64,000 bases of DNA from contig OZ287712.1 of NCBI GenBank assembly GCA_965649825.1, positions 62,001 to 126,000 of the forward strand, in the 5' to 3' direction. This DNA is from Penicillus capitatus (taxonomy: Eukaryota > Chlorophyta). The notes under the pieces are model-generated. The model was not told where the DNA came from. It saw only the letters and a list, made by a program, of their open reading frames with translations, and made no database searches. Within the stretch, counting starts at the first letter, position 1, and each line of letters opens with the position of its first letter. Positions 59,059-64,000 of this stretch are shown one piece after another. The translations under genes and the position numbers were made by a program.

Positions 59059-61491
59059 TCAATGCTTCGGCACTTTTCGAATCTGTACAGATCGAACGGC
59101 GTTGCGAATCACTTCGTTGGGACGAATGTCGCTCACGACGATCACTAGATCATCTGGCTTCACCAGTGTTCGCACTTTCAAGAATCTAAGCGGAGGAATG
59201 AAAACACATCACCCGTTTTCGTTCGTGGCGACTCACGTGAATGTGCGTTGCACGTTTTTCTCGGGCGATGCCTCGAACTCCATCAAGAATGGACAAACGC
59301 CCCATCTCAGATTCAACCGACGCCGTGTTTCTGCACTGTCTGTTGAAAAGAGGTTTGCAAGAGTATCACACAAGAGTGCGAGAAGGAACCTGTGAATGCA
59401 AAGATCGGACAGTCTGGACGCAGTCGCGACAGAATATTGGCCATGAAGCCGCGTCTCGTAAAGACAAAGATCGCCGTTGTGTGCAGTTGATTGGCCATCA
59501 TCACAGCTCCTGCGCAGAGCTCCTCTCCGACGCGTTGTTCTTCTGTTGCTCCGATGTCTGGCAACTGAATGATCCCAAACTTCTCCTTTCTGCAACGAAG
59601 GGACCCGAGACGTGAACGAACAAACAAACAAACGGAGAACAGACCGGCACCATTCTTCGATCTGTGTCGAGATGGAAGTGAGCACATCGACAGCTTTGTC
59701 ACAGTACACACCGACAGCCGATTCGCTGCAAAGCATCAATGCATCTGCCTGTTGTCGGATGACATCTGCGACATCTGCAGCCTTTGATGGTAGACAGTAT
59801 TGGGTTGCGAGCATGTGAAACGTCTTTGTTGCATTACCTCGGCCCGTGTAGGGATCGGATTTTCAAGCATGGACTGCAGGAGATGCGAGGCGACGATGAC
59901 TGGGATGCCGAGCTCTCTGCCACGAACGACGATCGATTTTTGCAGCGACGGCACGTCTTCTAATGCCACCTGTGCCCCTGGACACACAGTCATCCATTTG
60001 ATGAATGAATGCATTGCCCCTACCCAAATCTCCTCTTGCGACCATCAGCCCGTCCGAAGCTCTGGCAATCTCATCCAGATTCTTCAATGCATCCACACTC
60101 TCAATCTTGGCAACAATCTGCCAGAAAGCGAGTGTGCGACACCATTCACTCCCTCGACGACTTTGAGTGGATCAAAGTGCGTGCCTCGATGGAGTCGCTG
60201 CCGGTCTGCCGCTGAATGTAGTCCTTCAGATTGATGATCACATCAGCCGTCTTAACAAACGAGACAGCAATGAAATCGACACGCTGTTCGATGGCAAAGT
60301 CGATGTCATGCCAATCCTGGTCAAGCGTTCTCCTCACATCCATGCATGGATATGAACGTGATGGTATACCTTGGCTGAAATGACAGAGAGATTGGCATTT
60401 TGTCCACGAATGAGTCTTCCGTTCTGATCTCGGAACGTCAAATTAGCCCGGGACAACACCAATCCTGGGTCAATGCACCGGCAGTGGACATCGGGTCCTG
60501 CAGCATCGTCGATAGACACTATGACAGTCAGCCAGCACAGGTACCTGCTTTGTCGATGACACTGAATCGGACCATTCCTCCATCCACCACGATCTGATCA
60601 CCGACCTACACCCATACAAATTCAAAGAGCCATGCGATGAATGACAGCGCACAGTAATGTCGTAGATGAAGGCGTCATAGTTTACACCAACATACCCTTC
60701 TGGATAAGGAGGCTTTCGGACAGTGAAGGTGAGTTCGTCGCCCACCTACCCCAAGCATCGTTTTTCATACAACGCATTCGGCCTCCCACTTCAGCCTTCA
60801 GTGGTTGATCGATTTGGGAAATGTGCACTTCGCTGCCTTCCGTGTCCAGCATCAATGCAATGGAGTACCTGTCAATCAGCCATCTCTTAACATCTCACGG
60901 CCAGTCACATCATTCGCGTGCCCCTTTCTTCGGTTGAGGTCACGGATCTTGCGAATCGTTGCGGCATGCCATTCCTGTGTGGAATGGCAGAGATTGAGTC
61001 GAGCAACATTCATCCCCTTCTTCGCCAGGTTCTCGAGCATTTCTTCTGATTCGCTTGCCGGTCCAATGGTACAAATCACACGTGTTCTCCTCGTGCTGCG
61101 AAATCCTATCAAGCACCACTGATGGATCCAGAAGAAGGTGATGCACCGAACCATTTTCTCGAAGTTCTTTCTGGACGACGGCATCGAGTTCGACATCTCC
61201 TTCAGAATAGTCGGCCGTTTTGACAGGGACACCTTCTAACGGAGCCTCTTCGATAACGCTTTCTGTCGGAGAAGAGGAGAGCCCGTTGGTCTCGACGGAG
61301 AAGAGGGGCGGGTCTGAGAGATGGCGGTCGTCTGTCGCACGCAGTCGACGAAAATGACGTTCCTGATGACCCGCTCGACACCGAATGCCACGAATCGTTC
61401 GGCATCGGTCGATAAACAGAGTCCTCTGTAGAGTGGAGACGCGTGGGCGCTGTGAGCAGAACGCCCTATGATGGAGACGGAGCGACAGCAT
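59059..61491 (-). CDS. Pyruvate kinase, plastid type
   Basis: Catalyses phosphoenolpyruvate plus ADP to pyruvate plus ATP. About eleven exons. The N-terminal 130 residues ([16 protein letters not shown] start) are presequence and acidic spacer. The core then follows: [37 protein letters not shown] (the plastid-type DTEGSE in place of DTKGPE), [109 protein letters not shown], then the C-terminal domain with [19 protein letters not shown] and [11 protein letters not shown], ending [18 protein letters not shown]. These match plant plastid isozymes (closest to the PKp4 style, with S-E-S where most enzymes have G-E-T). The lysine (AKIES) and the GDLG motif are kept. Intron 60869-60921 uses GC-AG, and 60117-60184 probably does too. 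Stop at 59059-59061. Confidence 0.88.
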
Positions 61492-61649
61492 AGCGCGTCC
61501 GTCAAGTTGTCTCTGAGCAAGCAGCTAATGATTTGACAGTTGTTGGAATATGCTAGAACACGAAACCGTTTAGAGCGTCATGTAAAGAACACGACTGTGA
61601 CGCGGCCTCATGTTTCCGATTTGGCGCATTCGGGAGATTTCTGACACAA

Positions 61650-62150
61650 ATGGTCACCGATCTCGTCATGGCCCCGGCACATTCGCACAAATCGAACGGT
61701 CTGTGCGAACGTTTCAACCAGACATTGATCGGCCGGATCCGACGGATGAGGGTCTCTGATGGGAAGAGACTTAACTGGACGACCGTGCTGTCGGAAGCCG
61801 TTGAAACAATTAACGAAACGCCACACGAGGGCACACGACACTCACTCAACGATGTATGGCAACAAGGACAAGATCTGAGCGAAGTGAAGGAGGAATCAAG
61901 AACCGTCCGCATGCAAATCCAGAAAAGTTTCGAAGAAGCAAGAAAGACGATGACAGAACAGCAGAAGAAAGAAGGATCTCTCTACCCTGTGGGATGGAAA
62001 GTGTGGGTTTGTGATCACGAGACATTCGAAGCATTAGACAAGAAATTCGTTCCGTTCTGGCAGGGTCCGTATGAAGTTACAAAGAACGTTTCAACACACA
62101 TTCGCGAGGTTTGCGCAGTGATTAGAGGAAAACAATTCGAATGCACATAG
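61650..62150 (+). mobile_element. Retrotransposon integrase fragment (5'-truncated)
   Basis: A 166-codon ORF carrying only the end of a retroviral-type integrase core and its C-terminal domain. It has the last catalytic glutamate in SNGLCERFNQTL, then WTTVLSEAVETINETPHEGT and a chromatin-binding-type tail with KFVPFWQGPYEV. The first two catalytic aspartates, reverse transcriptase and gag are absent. This is typical of a dead LTR retrotransposon (Ty3/gypsy-like) remnant. No long terminal repeat was recognised nearby. Confidence 0.75.
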
Positions 62151-62949
62151 ATTCGCTAGAGCCATTCATTTGATTGCGAAAATGTTGGAGTTTATAGCGC
62201 AGGGTAGCGTGTGAATTGACTGCGAAGAGACATACATATACAGATGGGAATGATGTCTCCGTTTGTGAACATTTTGTAACTCCCGATCTTCCTCGTACCT
62301 CGTTGACGACACCGCCCACACGAATGTACCACGCGTGGCATGAGACCGGTTGTGCTCACAGACATCCCGCTACACTGGGAGTCAGAGGACCTTCTCGAGG
62401 AAATCCTGCAACAAAATGTCCCGAGCTAGAACCTCCCACAGGGATGAACAGACTCGGAGAACAGAGACCAACACATTAAGATCGGCCAAAGACTCAACCG
62501 CCGAGTGGATAACGGGGAGTGGTCGCCCTCGATAGCAGTCAAACTATGGCTGAGCGAAGAACTATGGCTTCTGTTGTGGGACGATAGTAAACGTCGATCA
62601 GCGCAAAAACAAACAGAGTCGGTTTTTCTTACAATGCGAGTTTTGCCTTCAGAACCCCCTCATCATACTCCGCAGCATGACGTTATAATGTCGTCATGCT
62701 TCTTGTAATGATGTGACCTGTTCTTCCTCCTTCCTGCTTCAGCTTCAGGTCCGCGACACTTCGAATACAGAAAGACGGAGAAGCACTTCAGTTCGAATAC
62801 AGGGTAGATGAGGTACGAGAATACTCTCGTGGACCTCGGAGCAACGCGCCTGAGTCGGGCACTAGGACATACCCGAAATGACAGAGCCAACAGCTCCTCG
62901 TGACCTCGGAACCCCTCAAGGGATGGCAAATCAATAAGCACAACAGTCA
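62151..62949. other. Non-coding or decayed sequence between retroelement fragments
   Basis: Only short overlapping ORFs without recognisable domains. Probably decayed element sequence, judged from the fragments on both sides. Confidence 0.35.
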
Positions 62950-63168
62950 ACATGTGCTAGACATGGTCTCGAAGTACTCATGACCGGGGACGCCTGCTGT
63001 GCATGCGGCGCTGGATCTGAAGATCGCGACCATCTACTTATGGAGTGTCCCCGTCTCTCTGAAGCTCGAAGACTCCTCGATAGAGAACTGGATGGACCGT
63101 TAACGATCGCATGCGCCTTCTCGTACCCAAAGGCGTTGTCGGACTTCGTAGAAACAATCGCATCCTAG
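62950..63168 (+). mobile_element. Non-LTR retrotransposon C-terminal zinc-knuckle fragment
   Basis: A short ORF carries the pattern CCACGAGSEDRDHLLMECPR followed by a helix LSEARRLLDREL. A CxxC...HxxxxC motif with EDxxHLLxxCP is the hallmark of the segment after the reverse transcriptase in LINE-like elements. No reverse transcriptase is in the window, so this is a remnant. Confidence 0.6.
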
Positions 63169-63584
63169 TGGAGAGATTTAGGTCGCAAATGGGGTCTTTG
63201 ATGTAGCCTTACAATGAATGTTGGACCCTTGTCATGTGCGGATGCTCTCCCGATCTTGTCAAAAGGGAGATGTAAAATCCAATTGAACGAAAAAACGTCA
63301 CACAGAACCATCCCGGCCGCGCCCTAAGAGGTGGGACACGGTAAGAACTCGCTCCGGTGTGAGGATTCCAAGGTCTTGAAATTTGTAGAAGGACTGCCGA
63401 GCCCACGGATAGAGAGGCGGCGAGGGGCGGCAACCCCCCTTCAGACTCCAAGACCCTGGACCGTTGCTGGTCGCTTACCCATCAATTTCGCTCTCGTAAC
63501 TCACCCGAGAACTCAATGGTTGCTAGAAAGCCTCAGCGGCGTGTCTTGAAGATTCAAGGCGGCAACAGGTGTGCCCTCTCCTGC

Positions 63585-64000
63585 GGCTGTGCGCTCCATG
63601 CGTTGCCAAACGCACGACGTTCGCTCCTTCCTTGAAACATCGGCTACTTACATGACGTGCGGCTTTCCGTCGCGTCACTGAACACTTAGACAACCGGTTC
63701 ACAAAGTGGGCATTTCACAAGGCAGGACAAATAGGGCTCAACATCTTCATCGTCCATCCGACGATCAGGATCCGTCGATACACCGTGGAGTAAAACGTAT
63801 CGAGCCCCACGTCCGACATCTCACCACATCATAGCAACGCACGTATCCTGTTCAGTGCTCCACGACCTCCTCCAACACATTCCTTCTGAACAGCCTCTAG
63901 ACACTGGTCGTGAACAAACACGGTATCGTCCGTAAAGATCATTTCATTTGGCCGTTTTCGCAACAATATGGCGAATGAGGGAAAGAAAACGACTGCGTTC
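63585..64000 (+). repeat. Third, diverged copy of the SRI-gene duplication unit, cut by window edge
   Basis: From about 63585 (GCTGTGCGCTCCATGCGTTG) to the window end the sequence follows the left inverted-duplication arm from about 36645 on, with many substitutions. It reaches the position of the SRI-gene start: at 63969 an ATG is followed by codons for ANEGKKTTAF where the other copies read PDEEKEDD. Whether a whole gene follows cannot be seen. Confidence 0.75.

Noticed and set aside
61650-62150. Integrase ORF as an active transposon or a virus
   Set aside because: Only the end of the integrase core and its C-terminal domain remain. Two of three catalytic residues and all other element genes are missing.
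1-64000. CRISPR arrays, bacterial operons, rRNA or tRNA genes
   Set aside because: No regularly spaced short repeats, Shine-Dalgarno-led operons or rRNA were seen, and no tRNA could be recognised by eye. Introns and gene content show a eukaryotic nuclear genome.

Overview
This is a nuclear genome window from a plastid-bearing, probably flagellated microbial eukaryote. Genes are split by many tiny spliceosomal introns (mostly 30-75 nt, GT-AG, several apparently GC-AG), so raw reading frames are broken although the proteins are intact. Plastid ancestry is indicated by a thylakoid-lumen CYP38-type cyclophilin, an organellar ribosomal protein bL10 of plant-plastid type, a cyclase/dehydrase (SRPBCC) protein of the plant/cyanobacterial type and a plastid-type pyruvate kinase. 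Cilia are suggested by CFAP96 (C4orf47 family), a complete membrane-anchored peptidyl-glycine amidating enzyme (PAM) and ASH/MSP-like domains in the giant protein. The lineage cannot be fixed from sequence alone; nothing here is prokaryotic.

Layout. 1-5261(+): 3' part of a long coiled-coil protein with about 16 introns. 5525-6613(-): fatty acid hydroxylase/sterol desaturase family enzyme. 7633-33586(+): one gene that splices to about 8,564 residues, with six midasin/dynein-like AAA+ modules, a long helical and acidic linker, ASH-like beta domains and four C-terminal VWA domains. 33587-36640: gene-poor, with a roughly 1.49-kb tandem duplication. 36645-39195 and 56098-58640: a 2.5-kb inverted segmental duplication carrying an SRI-like-domain gene and the 3' end of an ABC transporter gene. 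A third diverged copy enters at the right edge.

Between the inverted copies (39-56 kb) lies a very compact set of housekeeping genes, mostly in divergent pairs with start codons 33-77 bp apart: ABC half-transporter/bL10, SRPBCC/PAM, NCBP2/SPC3, SFT2/CFAP96, and a 732-aa organelle-like protein/small basic protein. On the minus strand near 53.1-53.3 kb three ORFs follow each other with gaps of only 2 and 13 nt, as in a polycistron. After the second inverted copy comes plastid-type pyruvate kinase (59059-61491, -), then retrotransposon debris (an integrase fragment and a zinc-knuckle fragment typical of non-LTR elements).

Genes that act together: SPC3, SFT2 and PAM all belong to the secretory route (signal cleavage, Golgi traffic, peptide amidation). 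NCBP2 and importin alpha cooperate in nuclear cap-complex transport. CYP38, bL10, SRPBCC and pyruvate kinase serve the plastid. Exon boundaries were placed by eye, using canonical splice signals and reading-frame continuity; for several genes the spliced length is an exact multiple of three.
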